43,995 bases of DNA from CAZAFN01 sp964484795. Its GTDB lineage: Bacteria > Pseudomonadota > Alphaproteobacteria > Methylaequorales > Methylaequoraceae. Both the position numbers and the translations under genes were made by a program. Positions 16,910 through 24,020 of this stretch are shown here, piece after piece (the first letter of the stretch is position 1; every line of letters starts with the position of its first letter). The DNA is taken from assembly GCA_964484795.1 (NCBI GenBank), contig CAZAFN010000012.1, positions 1 through 43,995 of the forward strand, written 5' to 3'. The notes beneath the pieces were generated by a model that saw only the letters and a list, made by a program, of their open reading frames with translations, did not search any database and had not been told where the DNA came from.

Positions 16910-17535
16910 AATTCATCCTTTTTACCAAAATATTTGTCTTTAGTGAAAATATCATTAGCTTCTTGTTGAATTGATTTGAGTTTTCCCTTTTCAACTTTTT
17001 CACCAACTCTATCTCTTAATTTCATTGCTTTATAAACTCCAGCAGTTACAGAAACAGAATACCATAAATAAGATTTTTCAAAATCAATTTCTGGTGAAAT
17101 TTTTTCATACCAATATCCAAGCTTAAAAGCTGAAATTGCATTATTATTTTCCAGAAAGTCATCTTCAAGTGTTTTTGGGATATTTGTTGCAATTTCAGTT
17201 ACTTCTTTTTCATCCATTTTTTCTGTCAATTTATTTATTTTTTTTATGCACTTGTTGTTTCCATTTAAGGAACATAACCAGGTATATTTTAAAGCTGAGT
17301 TATAATCTTGAACAGTTCCAATCCCTTCAGAGTACATATTGGATAGATTGTAAATTGCATCTTTATTCCCCTTTTCAGAAAGATTAAAAAATACGATAAA
17401 AGATTTTTTAAAATCTCCTTGATCATACAACTTGACTCCCTTTTTATAGTAATCATCGTCATTTAAGGATTCTTCAGAAAATACAAAACTAAAGAAGAGA
17501 AAATTAAAAAAAATAATTTTTAGTAAATTATTCAC
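16906..17535 (-). CDS. Sel1-repeat (TPR-like) secreted protein
   Basis: 209 residues. A signal peptide (MNNLLKIIFFNFLFFSFVFS) is followed by short helical repeats: DYYKKGVKLYDQGDFKKSF (TPR-like), DAIYNLSNMYSEGIGTVQDY with SALKYTWLCSL (Sel1 pattern), and ISAFKLGYWYEKI with KSYLWYSVSV. Sel1 proteins usually scaffold other proteins; here the site would be the periplasm. The start is GTG 17535, overlapping the preceding stop (GTGA) behind an AGGTAGG ribosome-binding sequence, so translation is probably coupled to the upstream leader-domain gene. Confidence 0.78.
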   Translation of the reverse strand: MNNLLKIIFFNFLFFSFVFSEESLNDDDYYKKGVKLYDQGDFKKSFIVFFNLSEKGNKDAIYNLSNMYSEGIGTVQDYNSALKYTWLCSLNGNNKCIKKINKLTEKMDEKEVTEIATNIPKTLEDDFLENNNAISAFKLGYWYEKISPEIDFEKSYLWYSVSVTAGVYKAMKLRDRVGEKVEKGKLKSIQQEANDIFTKDKYFGKKDEL

Positions 17536-17924
17536 CTACCTGCCATCATAATGAGTTGTAAGTATAATACACGTAATTTAAATTTGGATTTTGGTCTTTG
17601 TTCGTAAACTACTATTCTAGGTCGATCTGAATTTGGTTTTTGAAACTCAATTGACATATCTTCAGGGAGATAAACTCCGTTAAACTCCAAAGTTTTTTGC
17701 GGATCTGATGCAAATTCATCCTTGAAACTCGGATCAATCCAAATTCTTGCTAAAACTCTACCTAAAATATCTGGTAAAAGCTTTCTAACCTCAGTTCGAT
17801 TTTTAAGGTGTTGGAGATTTTCAGTTATGTGGAGAGGGTCAGAATTTTTTTTTTTTTCTTGATGAACAGTAATCAACTCTGTTGATTTTGCTTTTACCGG
17901 TAAATTGTTCTTTTTTTTTCTCAT
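17532..17924 (-). CDS. Small protein with a nitrile-hydratase-leader-like (NHLP) domain
   Basis: 130 residues. Residues about 50-105 (ILGRVLARIWIDPSFKDEF, then SDPQKTLEFNGVYLPEDMSI and PRIVVYEQRP) resemble the alpha-subunit region of nitrile hydratase that also serves as the leader of NHLP-type RiPP precursors. The metal-binding CTLCSC motif of true nitrile hydratase is absent. The N-terminus is basic and probably disordered. The C-terminus (LRVLYLQLIMMAGR) is short and hydrophobic. No RiPP-modifying enzyme (YcaO, LanM, radical SAM) lies in the window, so a precursor role is unproven. It is the first gene of the run leading to the Sel1 protein. The family call is from pattern recognition. Confidence 0.5.
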   Translation of the reverse strand: MRKKKNNLPVKAKSTELITVHQEKKKNSDPLHITENLQHLKNRTEVRKLLPDILGRVLARIWIDPSFKDEFASDPQKTLEFNGVYLPEDMSIEFQKPNSDRPRIVVYEQRPKSKFKLRVLYLQLIMMAGR

Positions 17925-18018
17925 ATAAAAAACTATAATTTTTTTATATAAAAAAAAAATATAAAATAAATAAAATAATTTATTAAATATTTTAGGATTT
18001 TTGCCGTTAAACTTGATT
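17925..18018. promoter_or_regulatory. AT-only-like divergent intergenic region
   Basis: Almost entirely A and T from 17925 to about 17990, with runs of T and A on both sides of a short TATA-rich core. It separates the divergent NHLP-like gene and the 90-residue gene, so it must carry promoters for both. Many TATAAT-like words exist, so no single promoter can be chosen. No GG-N10-GC sigma-54 site was seen here. Confidence 0.35.
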
Positions 18019-18291
18019 ATGCATAATCAAAACAATATTGTTGAATTCCCTTGTGAAATTTCAATCAAAAAAAAGAAATACCTTAAAATTCGTGATGAAG
18101 TTGAAAATATTTTGACCAAGTATGTTTATGAAGAAGGTGATTTGTGGGCGGTAGCTTTGGCAGCGGGTAGGTTTTCATCAATGAATCTTGAAAAAATTGA
18201 TGGTGCTGACAAGGCGTTAGAGTTTTTTAAGAATTGTATAGAGACGCAGAAAAAATCCAACTTAAGTAGAAATCCTACTAACGTTTCCTGA
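18019..18291 (+). CDS. Hypothetical 90-residue cytoplasmic protein
   Basis: Unrecognised. Starts at ATG 18019, the first ATG in frame. It has a basic N-terminal part (ISIKKKKYLKIRDEVENILT) and a helical middle (YEEGDLWAVALAAGRFSSM), with no signal peptide or membrane segment. Its last 30 bases overlap the 3' end of the convergent bactofilin gene, an unusual arrangement in which the two transcripts would be antisense at their tails. It stands alone on the plus strand between two minus-strand runs. Confidence 0.55.
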   Translation: MHNQNNIVEFPCEISIKKKKYLKIRDEVENILTKYVYEEGDLWAVALAAGRFSSMNLEKIDGADKALEFFKNCIETQKKSNLSRNPTNVS

Positions 18292-18579
18292 GATTTTTGC
18301 ACCAGTATCTACAGATAAAGAATTAGTTTTTAATTTTCCGTCTATACTACCTGTACTTGAGACTTCCAAAAGATCTGCTGTGATGTCTCCATCAACTTCA
18401 CCTTCTATTTTTAAATGCTCAACGTTCATAGTGCCATTAAAAAGGGAACCCTGTTCTATTACAACTGATCTAGCTACAATATTGCCTTTATATCTTCCAG
18501 CAATTACCACTTGACTTTCTTTAGCCTCAAGTGTGCCTTCCATAACTAGATCTTTGTTAATATAAGTAATATCACTCAA
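18262..18579 (-). CDS. Bactofilin (short, third of three)
   Basis: 105 residues of bactofilin (DUF583) beta-helix with the regular hydrophobic/Gly pattern, for example VVIAGRYKGNIVARSVVIEQ, LKIEGEVDGDITADLLEV and GSIDGKLKTNSLSV. Bactofilins polymerise without nucleotide on the inner face of the membrane and recruit cell-wall enzymes. This is nearly a bare core domain, without the tails seen in the two paralogues upstream. It is last in the three-gene run and overlaps the convergent 90-residue gene by 30 bp at the 3' end. Confidence 0.83.
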   Translation of the reverse strand: MSDITYINKDLVMEGTLEAKESQVVIAGRYKGNIVARSVVIEQGSLFNGTMNVEHLKIEGEVDGDITADLLEVSSTGSIDGKLKTNSLSVDTGAKISGNVSRIST

Positions 18580-18608
18580 TTTAAATCTCCAAAGATTCTT
18601 TCATACAA

Positions 18609-18995
18609 TTACGTTTCCTGTTCGATTGTTTCTTCTTCTTCTTCATCAACTGGTTGATTCTTTTTTTTCAATTTTTTTTCATCCCAATTATGAATTATTT
18701 TGCAGTTCAGTGCTGCACCTCTATCCATTTGCAGCGATTTATAATTTATTTCACCAGTGATAATCGATGTGTCTGTTAACCAAACTGAATCGGCTTTTAT
18801 CTTACCCTGATAATTTCCTGATATTACAACCAATTCCGAATTAATTGATCCTTCTAGATTAGCATGTTTTCCAACTGTAACCTTTTCTGATTTAATGTCA
18901 GCTTCAACTCTTCCATTGATTTCAAGAGTAGTGGCATTAGAAATTTTCCCTTTAAATATGACGCCTTTTCCAATAATTGATTGATTATCTGCCAT
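18609..18995 (-). CDS. Bactofilin (second of three)
   Basis: 128 residues. The core beta-helix includes SIIGKGVIFKGKISNATTLE, INGRVEADIKSEKVTVG, LVVISGNYQGKIKADSV and IITGEINYKSLQMDRGA, followed by a charged C-terminal tail rich in Lys and Glu (KKLKKKNQPVDEEEEETIEQ). The GKxxxFKGxI opening is typical of the family. It starts at ATG 18995, two bases after the stop of the first bactofilin gene, so the two are co-translated. The three paralogues probably co-assemble, which is inference. Confidence 0.88.
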   Translation of the reverse strand: MADNQSIIGKGVIFKGKISNATTLEINGRVEADIKSEKVTVGKHANLEGSINSELVVISGNYQGKIKADSVWLTDTSIITGEINYKSLQMDRGAALNCKIIHNWDEKKLKKKNQPVDEEEEETIEQET

Positions 18996-18997
18996 AA

Positions 18998-19426
18998 TTA
19001 AACTTTCTTAGTCTTTTTGGTATTATCAGCTTTACTATTTTTCGTAACATCAGCCTTATTATTTGTTTTACCCTTTTTTTCTAATCCGTTGATTAGTTCA
19101 ACGTCTAACTTAGCTCCTGGTTGGGCTCTTAGACTATTATAATATAAATTACCTTTTATGCTTGCTGCTGATTCAATTGCTAAAGAATCAGCAAAAACGT
19201 CACCTTCAAAGTTACCTCCAATTATAGCTTGCATAGACTTGATATTTCCTTTTAAATTACCTTCAGAAGCCAAATTAATGTTTTCGCACTCAATATTACC
19301 ATTTACCTTACCTTTTATGACTAAATTTCCACTACATTTGATATTTCCTTTGATTTGCATTTCTGTGCCTATTACACTGGAAGATACGTATGATTTTTGA
19401 CCTTTTTCAGAATTTCTAGAAAACAT
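18998..19426 (-). CDS. Bactofilin (first of three)
   Basis: About 142 residues from ATG 19426, giving MFSRNSEKGQKSYVSSSVIG, the usual short basic N-terminus thought to touch the membrane. It is followed by the beta-helix (MQIKGNIKCSGNLVIKGKVN, AIIGGNFEGDVFADSLAIES) and a Lys/Asn-rich tail (KTNNKADVTKNSKADNTKK). An in-frame GTG at 19462 would add 12 hydrophobic residues and is less likely. First in the run of three bactofilin genes. A TATAGT at 19447-19452 on the minus strand is a possible -10 box without a good -35. Confidence 0.88.
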   Translation of the reverse strand: MFSRNSEKGQKSYVSSSVIGTEMQIKGNIKCSGNLVIKGKVNGNIECENINLASEGNLKGNIKSMQAIIGGNFEGDVFADSLAIESAASIKGNLYYNSLRAQPGAKLDVELINGLEKKGKTNNKADVTKNSKADNTKKTKKV

Positions 19427-19499
19427 TGCTTTACTCAAAGTAAGAACTATAATGCTTATCACAAAAAAAATTAAAAAAAAAGTTTTATTATTTAATTTT

Positions 19500-19517
19500 T
19501 TGGCTTACGAAATGCAT
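19500..19517 (+). promoter_or_regulatory. Putative sigma-54 (-24/-12) promoter upstream of the M23 operon
   Basis: TTGGCTTACGAAATGCA has GG at 19502-19503 and GC at 19514-19515 with exactly 10 bases between; GGC and TGCA match the consensus TGGCAC-N5-TTGCA. Transcription would start near 19527, 27 bases before ATG 19554. It is weaker than the motA and fliK sites because the -24 CA and the -12 TT parts deviate. Confidence 0.45.
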
Positions 19518-19553
19518 ATATTGACGTGTAGAAATTTATTTCGATAGGTAGTT

Positions 19554-20087
19554 ATGAGTGAACAAGTAATAGACATTAGAGATAGGATTGAAAAAATGAG
19601 AAATCAGATGACTGGAGAACCTGGTTCATCTAAGAAAATCGAAGAGAAAAAAAACTCAAATAAAAGTTCTAAATCAAGTATTCCAGAAGTGGAAGTTAAA
19701 AATATAGAAAATAAAAATAATTTATCAGAAATGAAGACAAAAAATCCTAAAAAAAACGGCTCATCACCAATAAGTCATTTAGATCACTACATAACTGAAA
19801 AAACCAACTCGAATTCGTCTCATACCACTAGTAGTAAAAGTTTCAACGAATATGAGTATGATTTTAGAAAGGATAAGCGTTCTGAAGGGCAAAAAACTTA
19901 TGAAGATTATCATAGCGATAAAACTTTTGATGCCCAAAAAAAAGCAGTTAAATTTGATGAAAGCCAGCCATTTCCTCAATTTAATCTTAATGTAAGCAAT
20001 CCTATTTCTTGGAAATTGATGCTTTTGATAATGTTGATGCAATTGCTAACTAATATTATGTTAGTTATTGTTCTATATTTGAAATAA
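19554..20087 (+). CDS. Tail-anchored, mostly disordered membrane protein
   Basis: 177 residues, unrecognised. A short helix (VIDIRDRIEKMRNQM) opens the protein. A long low-complexity Lys/Ser/Asn/Glu linker fills residues about 22-135, and a single membrane helix (LMLLIMLMQLLTNIMLVIVLYL) sits at the extreme C-terminus, so the bulk should face the cytoplasm. It lies between bactofilins and an M23 peptidase and ends 6 bases before the latter, suggesting a membrane adaptor between the cytoplasmic bactofilin scaffold and the periplasmic hydrolase. That role is inferred from position and topology only. Confidence 0.7.
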   Translation: MSEQVIDIRDRIEKMRNQMTGEPGSSKKIEEKKNSNKSSKSSIPEVEVKNIENKNNLSEMKTKNPKKNGSSPISHLDHYITEKTNSNSSHTTSSKSFNEYEYDFRKDKRSEGQKTYEDYHSDKTFDAQKKAVKFDESQPFPQFNLNVSNPISWKLMLLIMLMQLLTNIMLVIVLYLK

Positions 20088-20093
20088 TGCGTT

Positions 20094-21467
20094 ATGCATA
20101 TTTTTCTTAAGAAATTTTTTTCAAATAATTTTAAGTCAAGCCCACAATTCGGTGAATCTGGTGTATTCTCAAAGAATATAACGGTTGTATCAAAGAATTT
20201 AAAATCATTGTTAAAGGAAAGAAGATTCCTTTATTTTACTAAAAAAGGTCCTATAGAGATAGTTTTCAATTTAAAACACTACCTATCAGCTTGTCTTTTA
20301 TTGTTAGTTTTTTTATTTAAAATTCTTCAGTTTGTTTTCTTTGGAATTTCAACTTTCTTTAATTTTGTGTCTTATAAGAACAGTGAAATTAATAGCCAAA
20401 AATTTACTGAATCAGAGATAGAAACTCTTAAGAACATTGCAAATGATATTAGAATTTCTGAAAATTCCGAATTTGAAATTGAAGAAGATTTTGAAATAAG
20501 TGAGTTTGATCTGGATCAATTTGAAGATCCTAAGAATGAAATTGATCAGTTAGAGGACTCACCAAATATAAAATATCAAATTAAAGAAAGGTTAGATGAT
20601 ATTAAGACAGCCTTTTCAAAATTTAGTAGAGGCTTTTCTAATGAAGTTAATTATTCCGATGAAGTTATCTTTGATCAGTTTGCCAATTTAGCAAGTCCAG
20701 AAATGATTGCCATTGAGCATGCTTTCCAAAAGAGAGAAGTTCCAAGTAAAAGAATAAAAAAGAAGAGTGCTTTTTCTTATAAAGACCTTCCCGTAGTACC
20801 TTTTATAGCACCTAGAACAAACAAATTGAAAATAATTCATTTTACAAAGAAGTTGGATCTAGAAATTTTACAACTTGTTAATGTGTTTAAGATGTTGAAG
20901 TTAAAACCTGACAATATAGATATTGCAGAAATAGATAGTTTGTTAGGTGAGAGTTCTAATATGAATAGTGATGAGGACTTAATTGAGAGTACTTCAATAA
21001 GATTTCAATATTTAGAGGAATTAAAGAATGCTATAGTTTTTCTACCATTAAAGCCACCTATGCAATATTATTATGTGTCTAGTTCATATGGTTTAAGAAT
21101 TCACCCAAAAACAAAAAAGAAACAAATGCATTATGGGATAGATATGGCTGGCACTTGGCAAGAGGAGGTTAGGGCATCAGCAGATGGATATGTTGTTTCA
21201 GCTGGAAGGAATGGATCATTTGGAAAATCCGTAAGAATAGTTCACAAACATGGTGTGTCTACTTTATATGGTCATCTGCATAAGCTCAGTGTTAAGAAGG
21301 GTCAATATGTTGAAGAAGGACAAATAATTGGAAAAATGGGTGCAACGGGAAGGGCAGTTGGTGCCCACCTGCATTACGAAATAAAGGTCAAAAATAAATC
21401 TGTAAATCCTTATAATTTTATTTCAATTGGCAGAGATTTGTTGAGTAGTTCAATACTAAAAGATTAA
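20094..21467 (+). CDS. Membrane-anchored M23 (LytM-type) peptidoglycan endopeptidase
   Basis: 457 residues. A single transmembrane helix lies at about residues 62-90 (LSACLLLLVFLFKILQFVFF), followed by an acidic region and a periplasmic stalk. The C-terminal M23 domain has HYGIDMA (first Zn ligands H and D), GHLHKLSVKKGQYVEEGQ and HLHYE (HxH catalytic motif), so all zinc ligands are present. The family cuts peptide cross-links in peptidoglycan. The cytoplasmic N-terminus plus M23 layout resembles LmdC, the bactofilin partner in Caulobacterales. With three bactofilin genes adjacent, a bactofilin-controlled cell-shape or appendage-site hydrolase is the natural inference. Confidence 0.88.
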   Translation: MHIFLKKFFSNNFKSSPQFGESGVFSKNITVVSKNLKSLLKERRFLYFTKKGPIEIVFNLKHYLSACLLLLVFLFKILQFVFFGISTFFNFVSYKNSEINSQKFTESEIETLKNIANDIRISENSEFEIEEDFEISEFDLDQFEDPKNEIDQLEDSPNIKYQIKERLDDIKTAFSKFSRGFSNEVNYSDEVIFDQFANLASPEMIAIEHAFQKREVPSKRIKKKSAFSYKDLPVVPFIAPRTNKLKIIHFTKKLDLEILQLVNVFKMLKLKPDNIDIAEIDSLLGESSNMNSDEDLIESTSIRFQYLEELKNAIVFLPLKPPMQYYYVSSSYGLRIHPKTKKKQMHYGIDMAGTWQEEVRASADGYVVSAGRNGSFGKSVRIVHKHGVSTLYGHLHKLSVKKGQYVEEGQIIGKMGATGRAVGAHLHYEIKVKNKSVNPYNFISIGRDLLSSSILKD

Positions 21468-21477
21468 TAATTTCTGG

Positions 21478-21504
21478 CATCAATTTTGCTCGGTAAAATT
21501 GATG
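21478..21504 (+). promoter_or_regulatory. Perfect 10-bp hairpin covering the lytic transglycosylase start codon
   Basis: CATCAATTTT (21478-21487) is the exact reverse complement of AAAATTGATG (21495-21504), with a 7-base loop GCTCGGT. The last three bases of the right arm are the ATG start codon of the next gene. No T-run follows, so it is not an intrinsic terminator. In RNA it would hide the start codon, which fits control or coupling of translation. Confidence 0.5.
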
Positions 21505-22122
21505 AGAAAATTTCTAGTATTTTTTTTTATTTTTCTAAGTTTTTTTAATCATCTTCAATCTAAGGAAGTGATAAATTGTAATTATTTCACAGAAAAATAC
21601 GGAAAAAAATTTAATATTCCTAATAAACTGCTTACGTCAATCTCACTTGTTGAATCAGGCGTTAAAAAAGGCGACAAGTTCGTCTCTTGGCCTTGGACCT
21701 TAAATGTTGCAGGTAAATCAAAATACTTTAAAAACAAGGAGCAAACATTAGTTTTCATTAAAAAAAACCTATCAAAGGTTAACAAAATAGATGTTGGTTG
21801 CATGCAAATAAATCTGAAATATCATGGACAAGAATTTAAAAACTTTGAACACGTTCTAGATCCTGAAAGCAATGTAAAATATGCTGCAAAGCATTTGAGA
21901 GAGTTATTCGGAAGATATAAAACTTGGAATGAGGCTGTTTCTAGATATCATTCATCGAAACCATTAAGAAAAAAAAGGTACTTGAATAAAGTTCATTCTT
22001 TTTGGGCTGAATTGAGACAAAAAAAGTTTAAAGTGGAATCTCAAAGCAAATTCATTGAAAAACAAAAAATTGAATTTTTCAAGGATCAATTTAAAAAACA
22101 AAGAATTCTAAGTGAGAGTTAA
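21502..22122 (+). CDS. Lytic transglycosylase (SLT domain), secreted
   Basis: 206 residues from ATG 21502. The signal peptide is MRKFLVFFFIFLSFFNHLQS. The SLT domain has the catalytic glutamate E51 (ISLVESG), DVGCMQINLKYHG (GxMQI motif) and NVKYAAKHLRELF with NEAVSRYHS (the AxYN-like C-terminal motif). It would cleave the glycan strand of peptidoglycan to form 1,6-anhydroMurNAc ends, complementing the peptide-cutting M23 enzyme encoded just upstream. A basic C-terminal tail (KSKFIEKQKIEFFKDQFKKQ) extends past the domain. Such small single-domain enzymes often clear wall for flagellar or secretion machines. The start codon is inside a hairpin. Confidence 0.85.
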   Translation: MRKFLVFFFIFLSFFNHLQSKEVINCNYFTEKYGKKFNIPNKLLTSISLVESGVKKGDKFVSWPWTLNVAGKSKYFKNKEQTLVFIKKNLSKVNKIDVGCMQINLKYHGQEFKNFEHVLDPESNVKYAAKHLRELFGRYKTWNEAVSRYHSSKPLRKKRYLNKVHSFWAELRQKKFKVESQSKFIEKQKIEFFKDQFKKQRILSES

Positions 22123-22125
22123 ATT

Positions 22126-22141
22126 TGGCAGGAAATTTGCA
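22126..22141 (+). promoter_or_regulatory. Putative sigma-54 promoter upstream of the 57-residue ORF
   Basis: TGGCAGGAAATTTGCA has GG at 22127-22128 and GC at 22139-22140, with 10 bases between. It matches TGGCA and TTGCA on both halves, a near-consensus -24/-12 element. The start would fall near 22152, 17 bases before ATG 22169. It sits directly after the stop of the transglycosylase gene. Confidence 0.6.
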
Positions 22142-22168
22142 AGTTTCTTGTATTAAAAGGAGAGTTAA

Positions 22169-22342
22169 ATGAATTTAAATAAACAGTTTAGTGATTGTAA
22201 ATCTAACGGAGCAAACATTAATTGTCCAGTGATCAAAATTTCACACTATGAAGACGATAAACTGCTTAAAACTGAAACATATCCAGTTGGTAATTTTCTG
22301 AATTTAGGTGAAGGTAAAATTAAAAAGGTTAAATATAATTAA
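22169..22342 (+). CDS. Hypothetical 57-residue protein, probable sigma-54 target
   Basis: A short ORF from ATG 22169 to TAA 22342: MNLNKQFSDCKSNGANINCP, then VIKISHYEDDKLLKTETYPV and a short basic end. It has an unusually good Shine-Dalgarno sequence (AAAAGGAGAG) for this genome and a near-consensus sigma-54 promoter 28 bases upstream of it, which support it as a real gene. It has two cysteines and no signal peptide or membrane segment. I do not recognise it. Its regulation and its position beside rpoN suggest a small flagellar or regulatory protein, but that is inference. Confidence 0.6.
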   Translation: MNLNKQFSDCKSNGANINCPVIKISHYEDDKLLKTETYPVGNFLNLGEGKIKKVKYN

Positions 22343-22366
22343 TCTTTATTATAATTAAGCAACTTT

Positions 22367-23824
22367 CTAAATATTCATACTTTGTATTTTCATCATTCTT
22401 CTTCTAACGGAAGAAGCCGGTATATTCAAAAGTTCTCTGTATTTTGCAACTGTTCTTCGAGCTAGATTTATTCCTTGGGATTGAAGTTCTTCAACGAGCA
22501 TTTCATCACTTAAAGGACTATTTAGAGGTTCACCACTTATAATTTTCTTTAATGACTCCCTAACCGATGCAGCGGAGTGGTTTTCACCTTCTTTTGTACT
22601 GCTAATTGATGCGCTAAAAAACAACTTCATTTCAAAGATTCCTCTAGGTGTTAGCATTAACTTGTCAGATGTTACTCTGCTCACTGTGCTTTCGTGCATA
22701 TTTATTTTTTTTGCAACATCTTTAAGAATCATTGGTTTTAGATATTTCTTGCCTTTCTCAAAAAACAATTTTTGTTGACTAACAATTTCTGAACTTATTT
22801 TTAATGTAGTAATGTTTCTTTGCTGAATGGCTTTAATTAACCATCTAGCAGAAGTTAATGATTCTGAGATAAATTTTTTATCTGATTCACCACAACTAAG
22901 CTTTTCAATTTCTTTTACGTAATCTTCATTAACAGTGATTTTAGGGAGAGTGCCTTGGTTAAGTTCTACTTCCCATTGGCCATTATTTTTGGAAACAATT
23001 ACGTCAGGATGAAATATATTTGAATTTTCTTCAGAATACTTGGTTCCTGGTTTAGGGTTGAGCGATCTCACGAGTTTGATTTGATCTTTAAGACTATCTT
23101 CCTTGAGGTTAGTCATCTTTTGTAATCCTCTCAGATCACCATTCCCTAATAGTTCAAGATTTTGAATGATGAGTTCTCTCTCACTAGTTAATTCATCATT
23201 ATTTTTTAATTGAATAATTAGGCATTCCTTAAGATTTCTTGCAAAGACTCCATTTGGTTCAAATTTTTGCATTCTGAATAGAATATTTTCTATATCTTGT
23301 TGATTGAAACCGCTAAATTCTGAAATTTCAGCAAAACTTTGAGTAATCCAACCAGATGGCTCAATGTAATCAATTAATAGTTCGGCTATTTTTTTGTCTA
23401 TTTCAGATGAAAACTCTAAATCAGCTTGACTTTTCAAGATAGATTTTAAAGAAATTTTCTCAGTTACTGTTTCTTCAACAACTGATCCAGGATCTATACT
23501 TTCTGACGAAGATTTATTTGTGTTGGCATTACCATATGAGGAGTCAAGATCCCACCTATTTTCATAATCATCATTTTTTGGTTCATCTTTTAAGGATTCT
23601 CCAGAATCAAAAGAATCACTCAAATCATTGGTTTCTTCTTCATTAGTAATTGTTTCTTCTTCAGAAGATTGATTTTCAAGAAAAGGATTTTCTTCAAGTT
23701 CCTTAGTTACTAAATCGTTCAATTCTAAATTGTTTAATTGAAGCAACTTTATTGCTTGTTGAAGTTGTGGTGTCATTACTAATGATTGACTTTGTTTTAA
23801 CTTTATATTTTGAGTAATCTGCAT
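22367..23824 (-). CDS. rpoN: RNA polymerase sigma-54 factor
   Basis: 485 residues. Region I is Gln/Leu-rich (LVMTPQLQQAIKLLQLNNLE) and interacts with activators and with the -12 element. An acidic linker at about 45-115 forms region II, and the core-binding domain follows. The HTH region contains MHESTVSRVTSDKLMLTPRG, and the RpoN box ARRTVAKYRE at 455-464 reads the -24 element. All hallmarks are intact. It starts at ATG 23824 behind AAAGGAG. It is flanked by putative sigma-54 promoters and the flagellar island, and is probably the factor that reads the GG-N10-GC sites in this window. Confidence 0.96.
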   Translation of the reverse strand: MQITQNIKLKQSQSLVMTPQLQQAIKLLQLNNLELNDLVTKELEENPFLENQSSEEETITNEEETNDLSDSFDSGESLKDEPKNDDYENRWDLDSSYGNANTNKSSSESIDPGSVVEETVTEKISLKSILKSQADLEFSSEIDKKIAELLIDYIEPSGWITQSFAEISEFSGFNQQDIENILFRMQKFEPNGVFARNLKECLIIQLKNNDELTSERELIIQNLELLGNGDLRGLQKMTNLKEDSLKDQIKLVRSLNPKPGTKYSEENSNIFHPDVIVSKNNGQWEVELNQGTLPKITVNEDYVKEIEKLSCGESDKKFISESLTSARWLIKAIQQRNITTLKISSEIVSQQKLFFEKGKKYLKPMILKDVAKKINMHESTVSRVTSDKLMLTPRGIFEMKLFFSASISSTKEGENHSAASVRESLKKIISGEPLNSPLSDEMLVEELQSQGINLARRTVAKYRELLNIPASSVRRRMMKIQSMNI

Positions 23825-23875
23825 ATTGATTCTCCTTTCATTGTAATTTCACAATTTTTTTTCAGTAATTGCAAA

Positions 23876-23905
23876 ACTTTAATTTGACATATCCATCAAG
23901 TCAAA
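23876..23905 (-). promoter_or_regulatory. Possible sigma-70 promoter of rpoN overlapping an inverted repeat
   Basis: On the minus strand TTGACT (23904-23899) and TAAAGT (23881-23876) are 17 bases apart, giving a start near 23869 and a leader of about 45 bases to rpoN. An inverted repeat, TTTGAC at 23883-23888 and GTCAAA at 23900-23905, spans the -35 box and spacer and could be an operator. The -10 box is poor, so this is tentative. Confidence 0.35.
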
Positions 23906-24020
23906 AAAATGACATCAAAACTTTTAAATAACTTTTATATTACTTGCGATTTGGCAAAAATGCCAGATACCTAATAGTTATAGATAATTTAAGAATATTT
24001 TATTACAATGAAATTCTAAT
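23906..24020. other. Non-coding region between rpoN and the SPOR gene
   Basis: The rest of the 196-bp gap. It contains a small perfect palindrome, TGGCA-AAAA-TGCCA, at 23952-23965 and TATAGATAAT at about 23979-23988, which could be part of a -10 box for the SPOR gene. No GG-N10-GC site is present: the palindrome has only 7 bases between GG and GC. No tRNA or small RNA could be supported. Confidence 0.3.

Noticed and set aside
17532..17924. True nitrile hydratase alpha subunit
   Set aside because: The protein is too short and lacks the CTLCSC metal-binding motif; only the leader-like region resembles it.
21478..21504. Intrinsic terminator after the M23 gene
   Set aside because: The hairpin has no T-run after it and its right arm contains the next start codon.
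23952..23965. TGGCAAAAATGCCA as a sigma-54 promoter
   Set aside because: Only 7 bases separate GG and GC; it is a short palindrome instead.
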